Assembly (NCBI RefSeq): GCF_910592395.1 | Contig: NC_088308.1 | Location: 13,843,001 to 13,907,000 of the forward strand | Direction: 5' to 3' | DNA from: Lineus longissimus | Taxonomy: Eukaryota > Nemertea > Pilidiophora > Heteronemertea > Lineidae | Length of the DNA: 64,000 bases | Notes under the pieces: generated by a model | What the model was told of the DNA's origin: nothing | The model's input: the letters and a program-made list of their open reading frames with translations, nothing else | Database searches by the model: none | Shown here: piece after piece, positions 45,790-56,495 of the stretch | How positions within the stretch are numbered: position 1 is the first letter of the stretch | Layout of the letters: each line of letters opens with the position of its first letter | Position numbers and translations under genes: made by a program

Positions 45790-45801
45790 TGAAGTCTCTC
45801 T
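45790..45801 (-). repeat. Right terminal inverted repeat of the Kolobok-like element
   Basis: TGAAGTCTCTCT directly before TTAA at 45802-45805. Inner homology extends to about 45588. Confidence 0.88.
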
Positions 45802-45882
45802 TTAAGTAACATTATAGAATAATTTGACCTTGTGAGACAAGCAAGACTTGTTCTCACGCCGCCGCATCCAGAAAACCTGGGC

Positions 45883-46090
45883 TTCCAATACCTGTCCAGG
45901 GCCATTGTTTTCATATCACCATTCATGCACCAAAATGATATTATTATCATGTGTGGTTCTTGACCATTGTATCGTTTCATCTCAGTATTTTATGAATAAA
46001 GAATCAGTTGTAGAAAGAAAATCAACGAGTCAAGTTGGCCATCTCTTTAGCTCCCCAAATCATGGAGAAAGGTTCTTAACCTTTTCGACA
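45883..46090 (+). repeat. BEL/Pao left LTR
   Basis: Core TGTCCAGGGCCATTG to TTTTCGACA. AATAAA at 45995-46000 could be its poly-A signal. About 93% identical to the right copy. TGGTTCCGTGACCAGGA follows at once, a plausible tRNA primer site (closest to tRNA-Glu by memory). Confidence 0.8.
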
Positions 46091-46262
46091 TGGTTCCGTG
46101 ACCAGGATCTGGGATACAAACACAACGCAAAGTACTATCAATAACTCATTTTAAACTTCAAATGACTAAAACATAACGAAACACCTAAAACGAATTTATA
46201 ATGTACACACTAAACGGAATACAGTCAAATCAAGACAGAATATCGCAACAAAACAACCAATC

Positions 46263-47160
46263 ATGTCAAGAACGGATAAACTCGATACTTTGATGACCGT
46301 GCGTCTTGGTCAACAACTTCACGGATACGGACTGGCCATGACAAAAACCGAAGATCTCAACGCAGACGAAATCATCGAACTCGAATCAAGGTTAGCTCAG
46401 ATGCAGGTGGTCTACGATTCAACTCAGAAAAGGGGTGAAGAAATCGATGAACTTTTAACCACCATGAAAGATAAAAGGACCTTACTTGAAACCGAAATAA
46501 CCGAAACTCTGAAAATACAGGGTGACCAAAAGACCAAACTACTAAAGATTAAGCCGCACTGGGCGGATTTTACAATAAAGTCATTGGGGACATGCGATCG
46601 CTAGAGACCTGAAAAGTTAATATGGGACAATGTTCGGCTATTCTAATGCCGTTATTGGAGAGGAAATTACCAAAGATCATGTATTGCGGGATAAGATGGG
46701 GACCAGTGAACAAGGGAACGGTTTCGATCTAAATAAGTTCATGAAATCATTCAATACGCACTTAGAAACATCGCACACCGAAACAGGAAAGGATAACACT
46801 AACCACCACAGAAATTTCGCTAAGACTTTGGTTGATTCTTTCGTGAGTGTGCCTAGTGCCAGTGCCCATAAGCAAAATGTGCCATGTCCATTCTGTGCTG
46901 GAAAGCATACTTCCTGCGAGTGCAAATTAACGTCACAGGAGAGGTTCAGCGCCGCGCGTCAAAGAAAGTTGTACACTTATTGTCTGTCTGGCTTTCAATT
47001 CATCGCACTACTACAAAACATGTACAAGCCTTGCCTCCTGCCGTGCATGCCAGAAGAGACACCACACATCCCTTCATGAATACTTCTCAACCACGCGACA
47101 AACCCAAGGCCGATTTGGAAACCAATTATGACTAGACGATCATCATCATCATCACAACAC
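46263..47160 (+). pseudogene. BEL/Pao gag remnant
   Basis: Begins MSRTDKLDTLMTVRLGQQLH with a predicted coiled coil (DEIIELESRLAQMQVVYDST). It is broken by a stop at 46602-46604 and resumes at 46630 in another frame. The nucleocapsid has CPFCAGKHTSCECKL, a CCHC finger typical of BEL elements, followed by QERFSAARQRKLYTYCLSG where the second finger begins and then shifts frame. Confidence 0.75.
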
Positions 47161-47179
47161 CAAACAGGACAATGTACAA

Positions 47180-49193
47180 CCGCATCAAAAACCAACAACC
47201 AAGGACCTTAAAGTAACAACCAAACCAGTCACCATGTGTTCAGACAATGCAACAGAACAAACGGACACTGTACTTCTCGAAACAGGAACAATAACTATCA
47301 AAAACAAAGATAAGGAAATCAAGGCTGGAGTCTTCATTCATCCGAAGTGATACCGCATCAAAACTAGAACTACTACCTACCAGAAAACAGACACTAAACA
47401 TTAATGGCATTGGAGGCCACACATCCCGGCGAGCCTACGGTCTTGTGTAGGTAACAGTCAAAACAATAGACGGAAATAATACCATAGAAGCTCTAGTCAG
47501 CGATGAAATCGTGAAACCAATCAATCAACATGGATGGAAGGAATGTCTCAAGCACGCCTACATCCACGAACATCAGGACAGGTTAGTAAACAACTTCAAT
47601 CAAATAACTCTCACCATAGACATCCTCATTGGGTGCGACCACACCTTTGAATTCCTAGAAAATAAGATGATAAAGGGACAAGGCCCAACCATACAATTTT
47701 CTAACCTTAGATGCTTGGTATCAGGACCTCTTAACGCCAAATCTGAAATTCACACAACCGTATCATCGCAGAACAAACAGCCATTAACGGGATAGAAGAA
47801 AAGGACCCCAAAGGGAAAGAGGACAAAACCGCGATTCTAGAAGCCTTTCTTAAAGCAAACGCACTAAAGTCAGACTCTCAGGACAAAGATTTTGACGAAG
47901 AATTCAAGAACGAATATCTTCAAAAGATTCAGTTTAAAGACGGACATTACTACGTTCCACTTTCTTGGAAACCTGATCATGAGGAAATTCAAAACAATGA
48001 CATAACCGCGCAAAACAGACTCCGCCAGGTTATGGGAAGGCTTGGTAAGTTAAAACTTATTTCATCGTATGCCAAAGTCATGCAGGAGAATATCGACAAA
48101 GGTACATCTCAGAGGTAACAGATACAGAAAACGCGATGCAAGAAGGATACTTCATCCCGTATTTCCCCGTATTCAGAGACAGTGAGACTACCCCCCCTTC
48201 GCATTGTTTTCGACGCAAGCAGTGGGACACTTTCCTTGAATTCCTGCCTCTATGAGGTACCGAACATGGTGCAAGATCTGGTTCAAATGCTTTCCAGATT
48301 CCGCACAAAGAAGATATGGATTTCTGCATACATCGCTCGAGCCTTTTTATCTGTGAGATTAATTGAGGCTGATAGAAAATTTGTCAAATTCCTATGGTTC
48401 AAAGACAATGATCTAACCAAAGACATAGTGCCTTATCATTGTAACACTGTTATTTTCGGTAATGTCTCAAGCCCATTAGTCTTAGCCATCACGCTTCAAA
48501 AACATATGCAGCATACGATTCAGCAGTTGCAAAAGACATGTAACACAAACTTTAGGTTGACAATCTCTTAACCGGAGTTGACACAGATTGGGAAAGGATC
48601 AGATATTTCCAGGAGTCGCGCACGATCATGAACGCAGCAGCATTCAATTTCCGCCAATGGAGTACAAATTAGGAAGCACTAACCAAAAACATTCACACCG
48701 AAGGATTACAACCAAAATCAGACAAAATCGGAGTACTCGGTCTCAAATGGGACACGAAATCAGACCAATTATCAATCACAAAAAAAGGAGCTACAATCTC
48801 CACAAACAATCTCATTTACGGACATGCTATCTCTATCTTACCACACCAGGACATTGAAACTGACTTTGATCCGACACATGGCGGTCGCAAGGCACTAGAA
48901 AAAATGGCACACAAACGGGCATCACTATTACATAACTTTCGTAAAAGATTCTACGATGAGTATCTTGCAACTAGATCTGCGACAACAACATCAATACAAT
49001 CTCAGAAAGCAGAACGCTAAATCTGACGTCATCAGCAAAGGTGACCTAGTGCTAGTTCACGACAAAGACCAACCCCGTCGAAAGTGGAAACTGGGATACA
49101 TTGTAGAATTACACAAAGGAGCCGACGGGCTAGCTAGGTCAGCCCGAGTACACACTGCAACCAGACATTCCAATCGCGCAATTGCAAAACTTT
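47180..49193 (+). pseudogene. BEL/Pao pol remnants: protease, RT, integrase tail
   Basis: ITLTIDILIGCDHTFEFLEN and GPTIQFSNLRCLVSGPL at 47608-47735 match the retropepsin-linked domain of BEL pol. LRIVFDASSGTLSLNSCLYE at 48193, LSRFRTKKIWISAYIARAFL at 48289 and FGNVSSPLVLAI near 48457 form the BEL reverse transcriptase, with the ADIEKAFL Asp replaced by Ala-Tyr. SKGDLVLVHDKDQPRRKWKL and GYIVELHKGADGLARSARV at 49034-49145 form the integrase C-terminal domain. The pieces lie in different frames and the catalytic integrase core is absent. Confidence 0.78.
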
Positions 49194-49360
49194 AACCGCT
49201 CGAATTAAATGTGGGGATGCTAGAGGGAAACGATGATACACCACCACAAAACAATCCCAAACAACGGGCCAAGCGCACTGCAGCAGTCCACGCCAGGGAT
49301 AAAATTCTCGGGTTATACGAGTCAGATCAATAAACACTCAGCTGATGTCCGATATCCTAA

Positions 49361-49568
49361 TTCCAATTACTGTTCAGGGCCGTTGTTTTCATATCACCAT
49401 TCATGCACCAAAATGCAATTACTATCATGTGTGGTCCTTGACCATTGTATCTTTTCATCTCAGTATTTTATGAATAAAGAATCAGTTGTAGAAAGAAAAT
49501 TAACAAGTCAAGTTGGCCATCTCTTCAGCTCCCCAAATCACGTAGAAAGGTTCTTAACCGTTTCGACA
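49361..49568 (+). repeat. BEL/Pao right LTR
   Basis: TGTTCAGGGCCGTTG to CGTTTCGACA, same length as the left copy with about 15 differences, giving a modest age for the insertion. Confidence 0.8.
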
Positions 49569-49989
49569 ATTTGCTCTGGATTTAGATTGTAAAATGAATT
49601 CAATTTGTCTAGGAACATTTGAATTGCATGTTCAATGCTTTTGACCAGAGTGTATTAAAATGATGTTAATAAGCCGTTTATATTGTGTTGTGATATGAGA
49701 GACTTCCTCACGTTGTCTATTTAGGCCTACATGAAACCATTGCATATAAGAATAGATTGTGTGCGTCAAACTTGGTGTATGCATTTCATTTACTTGTGTA
49801 TGTTTTTCATTTATTTGTGTTATAAACTTAGTTTTCTTCAGAAACCATTATTACATCTGAGTTTAAGAACTTCATAACCCGGTGTCATTATACCATTTGA
49901 ACTGCATCCCGCCAGTATCACCTGGCCGATGTATACCAAATCTGCTTGCTACATTTCTCCTCCTTTTCATTTTAACTATGTTTCGACTT

Positions 49990-50865
49990 TTATCATTCCC
50001 GCTCCTCCCGAATTAACCGCCGTTGCATCACAAAGTCATCAGCAAACTTTGCTAAGTCTCGCACAGACAGTTCATCCTTTTCCATCAGTTTCAATCTCAG
50101 AGACTCGACACGTCTAGTATGTAAAAACTGATCGGAAACTAATTGGTCCTGGATCTTTATGTAATCTGCATGTTTCAAGAGTTCAGGGGTAGGAATGAGC
50201 CATTATTTGAGGTAATCCTCTAATCTTGCAACAAAATTAAGAAAGCACTCTGTCCCGAGTTTTGTTTCCTTTCGAAATTTCGTTCATTAAGCAGTAGGGG
50301 TTTACCAGTATCGGAGTATGTTGGTTTCCTTGACAACATAAACATTTGTCTGTTTATCCTCACTTAGAGAAAAATAGGCATGTCAGATACGGTTCCAATT
50401 TCCAGGATAGTTCTTCAGTCTTGATTTTATAACGTTTCGCAAAGTTCTCGAAAGGTTTGAAGAAATAATGAATGTCATCCTTTTCAGAGAGCTTGGTCAT
50501 TTCCTTCACTTTCACAAATTTTTCCGATGCATCAGCCATTTTTGCCAGTTTGACTGAATCAACGAGTTTTTGCATGTTTTCCATCAACATTTCATTGTCC
50601 TCTTGATGTGTTTTGGAAAAGTGGACCTGCAAGTCCCGAAAAGATTCCCCTGTATCGATGGCAGGAGCAACTGCTCCAACCAAATAAGATCGACTAAAGC
50701 AGGTTCCATTGTTTTCACCAAATCGGATAATGCATCAATTTTCTCGACCTTTTTCGTTAGCTTTGTGACATACACGTGATTTAAATGACAAAGCACGTTG
50801 ATGTATTCTGATGTGTTATGACCCAAATCCGCCACTTTCTCCTTCTTATCAGCCATTGTAAACAC
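49990..50865 (-). pseudogene. Gypsy-type gag, frameshifted
   Basis: From ATG at 50857-50865 the minus strand encodes a lysine-rich helical start (MADKKEKVADLGHNTSEYIN). After a frame change near 50680 it encodes KDDIHYFFKPFENFAKRYKI and ELSWKLEPYLT, the start of a gag capsid fold. After another break come DYIKIQDQLVSDQFLHTRRV and ELSVRDLAKFADDFVMQRR, a SCAN-like capsid C-terminal block. It lies directly inside the primer site. At least two frameshifts make it inactive. Confidence 0.7.
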
Positions 50866-51209
50866 AGCACCTCAGGTGTACTGTATCTCAGACAGGCCTA
50901 CAGTTTTTTTTAGGTTCACATAGTCACACAATGGCAATGCACGGGTGATGTACAGGCACAGTGTCTGCAGTGTCCCTTCAAAAGTTCAACAGCATGGATG
51001 TACCGGTATGTACACAGGCCATGCACGTATTATAACGTATATCCACAATGTACACTGAGCACTGTATACTGGGGAGTACACAAATCGTCCTATGCACGGG
51101 GTATGGACATAGACCATGTACAGGGGTTGTACACAATGACCGAGACGCGGTTGCACTCGGGGGTACAACGAAAGTTTGTATTTCTATGTTTCTCAAGTCT
51201 CTAAAGCTT

Positions 51210-51226
51210 AACCACGTTGGGCGCCA
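51210..51226 (-). promoter_or_regulatory. Primer-binding site, tRNA-Lys-like
   Basis: TGGCGCCCAACGTGG on minus, two bases inside the LTR end. This matches the complement of the 3' end of tRNA-Lys used to prime many retroelements, and fixes the element's orientation. Confidence 0.8.
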
Positions 51227-51228
51227 CT

Positions 51229-51419
51229 TGTAGTGGGATCTTTCCTATCCTTTGCGTGGATATGGATGACTGTAACAAACTTAATAATTCTGACTTTATA
51301 CATGAGACTAAACATTCAACTTCGATACACGTCAATCATAATTTGTAGCATAAACATGGCTGCCGCGCATGCACATATCCATCATAAACCAAGGTCGTCT
51401 ACAGACCAAAAAGAAATCA
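51229..51419 (-). repeat. Gypsy-type 5' LTR
   Basis: TGTAGTGGGATCTTTCCTAT to AAAGAAATCA, partner of 35659-35852. It is adjacent to the primer site on its left, as expected for the 5' LTR of a minus-oriented element. Confidence 0.78.
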
Positions 51420-51430
51420 AGGTAGATTAA

Positions 51431-52610
51431 CTGAGGTTACTACAGTGTCATCACATTGGGCTACATCTGTACCAAGATTCAAATCAATTGTTCCAGTAGT
51501 TACGAAGCAAGCCAATTTACCCTATTTGACCCATGTGACCTTGAAAAGTAGGTAAAATCAAAATTTGTGTGATATGTCATGAATTATCATTACATGCACC
51601 AATGATACAAATTTTGTGATTTTTGACATTTCCTGAACTATATACCTTCTAATTATCAATTTACATGAATAGGTTGGCGTTAGGTCGAGTGCTTTTCTTT
51701 CCTCGTGTAAATATACAGCAAAATAGTTACAAACCCATAATCGCGCCATAAGTCCATAATGAGATCACGGTGACCCGCTATAAATGTTTCGCCAGCTGCG
51801 CTATTTTGCCGCTAAGCAGCGTGTTGGGTCCTTGCGTCGAGTCCTTAATTAGGGAGATATAGCACTTTTCAGGTATTTTAGATTTTAGACACCTTGAGGC
51901 AAAATCAGGACTCAAACCGGACCTTAGAGATCCGATTTCAATCAATTTTGGGATACTATTCCTGGAAAACCAGTCGCTTGTTACATCATCATCACCACTT
52001 GCGACTGTAGGTGAAGTTGACCTCAAGGAGGACAAGCATAGCGTTCAATGCCCCTGTCGCTGTTGGGTGTTTTTTTTTAAATGTGTAGTTTGAATCCGTG
52101 TGGGGTTGTTGGCTGTCATGGTTCAGTTGGGTGTCCCATTTTAGGGATTTCAATCATTTCAGTCTGAAATTCAGGTAGGAAATTTTCGGGGAGGAGTTGT
52201 AAGGTCTAATCCTTGGTAGCATTCCTTCCATGGGGAGGGGGTCATTTTGAAAATGTGGAAGAGGCATGCTCAGTTTTAAAAAGTAAATGGTGTGGCAGTG
52301 GAGGGAGGCTTTATACAGTCTGTATAAAACCTCTCTGGGCAGTCTAACTTGAGACTCTGTCAGACTGTGACTGTGTCCATGGATATTCAAACATGAAATG
52401 GTCACAATCAGACATTAAGACATGTTCCGACTATGTGGCCATCCACTTAGTATGTAAGCACTCAGAGGGTGTATGAATTTCTGCCTCTAAAGTGTACTCC
52501 TGTACATTTTTGTAATAAAATTGTGTATGGGAGGGGGGTCAAAAAATCCTAATTTTGATGTGTACATACCAAATGGATGGTTGCTATGCCATCTGTAATT
52601 AAAGCTGAAC
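51431..52610. repeat. Satellite monomer remainder and unassigned sequence
   Basis: From 51440 the satellite monomer cut at 35658 continues (TACCAAGATTCAAATCAATT, GTTACGAAGCAAGCC, ATGTGACCTTGAAAAGTAGG). A second fragment at 51630-51850 repeats sequence of 36320-36480 (CCTGAACTATATACCTTCTA). From 52030 to 52610 nothing is recognised. Confidence 0.6.
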
Positions 52611-53096
52611 TTAAAGGGAAGCTATGGGAATGATTCCCCATTCTACCAACAGTTACAACCTTAACATCTACATATACTGCATATTCTTAAAAACAACTGT
52701 GGTTCTTGGTTTTATAAATAAACAAACATTAATGAGTGAAATGGATGATTCTAATTGCGTATTTTTGAATCAAGTATGCCGCCATTTTGGTGTACTTTAA
52801 TCTGGTCTCTCCTCCAAACGGAGAGCCAATGACGTCATGGATGCAGCCATTGTCACAATCAGCTGTTTGAACAATGGCGAATGCTTGGAATTACAAATGA
52901 CAGTGCTTCGATTTCTTCGGGTTCTTCGTCCACGTTCGGCGATGAATCCTTCGATTACAACTGTGCATCAGCAGAGGAACGAGCAGGTCTAGTTCCCTAT
53001 GCGTTTGAGCCAAGGTACCAGGGCAGAAAAAGGTCTGGAAACTTAGTGGAAACGAGTAGTACTCGCCTTGATGAAAAAACCCCACTGCATCAATGA
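52611..53096 (+). pseudogene. Kolobok-like element end with first exon of a ballast-type gene
   Basis: TTAA then AGGGAAGC at 52611-52622 resembles a Kolobok/T2 terminus. GCCGCCAT lies at 52780 and ATGACGTCAT at 52829, as in the inner ends of the intact element. At 52881, 266 bp inside, an ATG opens MLGITNDSASISSGSSSTFG, then AERAGLVPYAFEPRY. This acidic/Ser-rich start plus Tyr/Phe-Glu-Pro block aligns with GVILGYQFEP of the 222-residue transposon protein. The frame stops at 53096. No opposite terminus or transposase was recognised to the right, so this is an element end only. Assignment by geometry and weak similarity. Confidence 0.5.
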
Positions 53097-53690
53097 CGTC
53101 ATTCACCCGGGAGATTTGAACAAACATGGCTACCCCCGCAAACTGATTATTAAATGCAATTTTCTGTACTATCTAGGAATATTCATCATATCCTTGGTGT
53201 AGAGTATTTGTTTGTCATGTAACTTGGTATGTATTTGTTTAAAAAAATATTTGATTTTTCTGCATCAATTTATTCCCATAGCTTCCATTTAAGGAACAAA
53301 AACAGCAGATGTAATAGAGTACCAGGATTTGTGGCGGCATTGTATTTAACGATGCGCAGGATATTGGAAGAGACTCACTGTGTCTATGGATTGAAAGGAC
53401 TCGAAAAACACTGGTATGTATCCATCTATAAAATTTCATTTAAATCGGGGTTGTCTGATTCTCCAATGCATTAGATCAAGTAAAATCGTAAACTTGTCAC
53501 CTGCGACTATAGATAGAACATGCATATTGTGCATCTGATTTAAATAGTTTGGAGAGAAAAAAAATCAGAAAAAACATAAGTAACCAAAGAAAATAATGGC
53601 TGTTATACCAATGAAATTTGTCAACACGTCATGTATGTACATCAATACACTGCTACACATGATTTACTCATCAAATCAGCATGGAGCGTG
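53097..53690. other. No firm gene
   Basis: Contains a short open segment at 53296-53405 (CNRVPGFVAALYLTMRRILE) that could be a decayed later exon of the ballast-type gene (compare EHPGFQSNCLDVWVL). The match is too weak to claim. The rest is AT-rich and unassigned. Confidence 0.3.
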
Positions 53691-55861
53691 GTAAGGCTAC
53701 TGGTAACACTGCACTGCACTGGTTGTTCGGCCCTTGGTAGCCAAGTCAAGAATCGAACTCGGCCGATGCAGTAACCTGACACACCAAATTTCAAGCCAAA
53801 ATATTTTATCGTTCAGAAGTTACAGAGCGGAAGGGAATTTTCATGATTTTCAGGAAGTGCCCCCTATGGGGCAGAAAAATGTATGAAACTAAAAAAATCG
53901 AGAGATATATCGTGTACCTTTGTTAGCCTAGTCTACCATAAAGATTTGGTAAAGATCGGAGAAATATTAAGCGAGTTCTAACACTTTATGTGTTTTTGGT
54001 TTTGGACCCCTGGTGGCCAAATCGAGAATGAAACTCGACCGATTTTTCGACAGGACACACCTTTGGCCTACCCTCTATCAGCACACGAAATTACAATCCA
54101 AAAAATTTTTGTCGTTCAGAAGTTACAAAGCGGAAGGGAATTTTCATGATTTTCAGGAAGAAGGAAAATATAGGGCAGAAAAATGGATGAAAAATGGATG
54201 AAACAAAAACCCGGGTGATATATCGTGTACCTTTGTTGGCTTAGTCTACCATAAAAATTTGGTAAAGATACTTTATGTGGTTTTGGCCCCATGGTGACCA
54301 AATCAAGAATCAAACTCGGCCGATTTTTACGATGCCACATACCTTTGTCCCGCCCTCTATCAGCACATGAAATTTCAATCCAAAATATTGTGTCGTTCAG
54401 AAATTACAGAGCGGAAGGGAATTTTCATGATTTTCAGGAAGCGCCCCCAATAGGGCAGAAAAATGAATGAAACTAAAAACCCAGGTGATATATCGTGTAT
54501 CTATGTTAGCTTAGTCTACCATAAAGATATGGTAAAGATCGGACGAATATTAAACGAGTTCTAACACTTCATGTGTTTTTTGTTTTGGCCCCATGGTGGC
54601 CAAATCAAGAATCAAACTCAGCCGATTTTTCAACGCGACATACATTTGTCCTGCCCTCTATCAGCACACGAAATTTCATTCCAAAATATTTTGTCGTTCA
54701 GAAGTAACAGAGCGGAAGGGAATTTTCATGATTTTCAGGAAGCGCCCCCTATAGGGCAAAAAATGAATGAAACTAAAAACCCAGGTGATATATCGTGTAT
54801 CTATGTTAGCTTAGTCTACCATAAAAATATGGTAAAGATCGGACGAATGTTAAGCGAGTTCTAACACTTTATGTGTTTTTGATTTTGGCCCCCTGGCGGC
54901 CAAATGGAGAATCAAACTCGGCCGATTTTTCGACGCGACACACCTTTGGCCCACCCTCTATCAGCACACCAAATTTCAATCCAAAATATTTTGTCGTTCA
55001 GAAGTTATAGAGCGGAAGGGAAACGTGTGTCCGGCGAGCACCGAGCGACGCAACATTTTGCCCCCAACTGGCCAGGCCGGGAATCTGACCGGGACGATTT
55101 TCAGTGGGACACATCTTCAGATCTTCACTCCTTCCACCAAATATCGATTAAATTGCTTGAGTCGTTTAGAAGCTGTAGGGTTGAAACGAGCACAAAGTTG
55201 GTGCCATGTACTAATACCATGTCCCCCTATACAAGCTCCGGGGGACAAAAACAGGTCAAGGTCATATCGCTTCAACCACTCTGTTATAAAGTTTGATCAA
55301 GTTAATTGATAACCTAATTTGCAAGACCGCACAGTGGAGGTTTCATGAGATATAGACTGGAAGCCCAGAGCAATCGTAGGATTATATTACCTTGACCTAC
55401 TTACAACTGAAATATAGGTCACATTGATCTTAATCTTTGTCAACATGTGGATATGCCTAACAGCTCTATGCATATAAAATTTTAAGAGTCTCAGCCTAAC
55501 CATAAGGAAACAAGCCACTTTCATATAAATTGTAAGGTTTGACCACTGAGACCTTTTAATGTAGGTCAAATCAGAGGAGTATCGAAAGTTAAAATTCCAT
55601 GGTCCTAGCAATCAGTATTCATGAGATTGACAAAATAAGGCTTTTAAAGATGGTCACCTGGAGCCCAACCAGTAGGTAAAATGGGGGTGATTTTTTGTCT
55701 GTCAAGTCATGTTGTCATAAGACATCTACAAACTAAGTTTCAACAGCGAGCTGCTATAATTGTTGATGGATGACTGCGGATGACGGATGACGGACAACGG
55801 ACAGAACGTGATGACAGAAGCACACCCGTGTTAGCAAATAACTCAACCATGTGAGCTAAAA
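53691..55861 (+). repeat. About 300-bp tandem repeat array with (GAC)-like tail and repeat end
   Basis: GCGGAAGGGAATTTTCATGA recurs at about 53828, 54131, 54412, 54714 and (truncated) 55014, so units are 281-303 bp. Each has TTGGCCCC(A/C)TGGTGGCCAA and a TGATATATCGTGTA block. From 55300 the array changes to a second monomer type (CTTGACCTACTTACAACTGA) shared with 63371-63500. It ends GACGGATGACGGACAACGGA…ATGTGAGCTAAAAA at 55861, a typical 3' end. Confidence 0.8.
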
Positions 55862-56493
55862 ATAGGCAAATAGTGAAATAAGGAATGAATCTGGAATAGA
55901 GCATGTCGTTCTTCTCTCTGGTAACCGGCAAGGTCAACAGTTTGATGGCATGAACTGTAATATCACATCATAAATCACTTGAGAAAATGTTATTATCACT
56001 CATAACACTACTAGGCCATCCATATAAAGGTACCTTGACCTGGCCCGACCAGCTTAGTGAACACATATCAGATAGTACATATCAAATAGTATTGGCTCTG
56101 GCAACAGAAAGATTTTGTTCAAAGAAACATGCCGAGGTGTCATTATGCCAAATGGCCAAATAAGGCCACCTGACCTCTGTCTCAACATCAAAATGGCTGT
56201 CAACCTGACAAAAAGTGTGATAACTAAAACAGAAATGTCATGACTAAATGGTACATGTCTGCAACAATGATGAAATGAAATGGTCCAGGGACCATGTGCT
56301 CACTTTGGGTAATGTAATGTATGTCATTTGCGGTGGATATGGGTGAACAGTTTCTGGCTAGTTTCACCAGTTTTGATTCCATTGAATAATATTATTATTC
56401 TCAGCTCAATTGCACAAGAGAAAATTAACGGTACCATCTAAGTATAGCATTTTGGTTGTAAAGTTGACTGAATTTCAGGATTATTGAAGAGTG
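55862..56493. other. No gene recognised
   Basis: Unassigned sequence. GAAATGGTCCAGGGACCATG followed by TGCTCAC at 56277-56303 is a diverged family A 5' end without a body. Confidence 0.5.
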
Positions 56494-56495
56494 TA

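Larger units (their letters stand above)
38304..45801. mobile_element. Full-length Kolobok-like DNA transposon, TTAA target duplication
   Basis: Both ends read AGAGAGACTTCA inward (38304-38315 and, inverted, 45790-45801) with TTAA outside on both sides (38300-38303, 45802-45805). Diverged inverted repeats continue for about 210 bp. TCGTCTGCT is shared, and GGCCGCCAT plus GATGACGTCACGA lie at 38482-38512 and 45588-45628. The 7,498-bp element holds two converging intron-containing genes: a THAP-domain transposase on plus and a P2X7-ballast-like protein on minus. TTAA duplication plus a THAP transposase with a DGR.DSPGH block points to the Kolobok/T2 superfamily (assigned from memory of that family). 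Confidence 0.85.
45883..49568 (+). mobile_element. BEL/Pao LTR retrotransposon, internally deleted
   Basis: Two 208-bp direct copies (45883-46090, 49361-49568; core TGT..ACA of 198 bp) bound gag zinc fingers, a retropepsin region, BEL-type reverse transcriptase and an integrase tail in the BEL order. At 3.7 kb it is about half the usual length, with frameshifts and lost blocks (most of integrase and RNase H). No 5-bp target duplication was recognised, and no clear polypurine tract precedes the right LTR, so the true LTR start may lie further left there. Confidence 0.8.
35659..51430 (-). mobile_element. Ty3/gypsy-type LTR retrotransposon, minus orientation, heavily nested
   Basis: Two similar LTRs, in the same orientation, bound this interval. 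On minus the order is LTR (51419-51229), a primer site (51226-51210), gag (50865-49990), integrase (about 37620-36600) and LTR (35852-35659). Protease, RT and RNase H are missing. A Kolobok-like transposon and a BEL/Pao element inside account for 11 of its 15.8 kb. The flanks (…TTTAGTGTGGAAGGTT and AGGTTACTACAGTGTCATC…) are two parts of one satellite monomer, with AGGTT possibly duplicated. That both LTRs belong to one insertion is inference. Confidence 0.6.

Noticed and set aside
50998-51204. TGTACA-rich short repeats next to the gypsy gag
   Set aside because: Likely leader sequence of the retroelement. No unit long or regular enough to call a repeat.
53296-53474. Possible second exon of a ballast-type gene
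   Set aside because: Only a PGF-like match. Cysteines and the W-WGF block are missing and no splice phase could be fixed.
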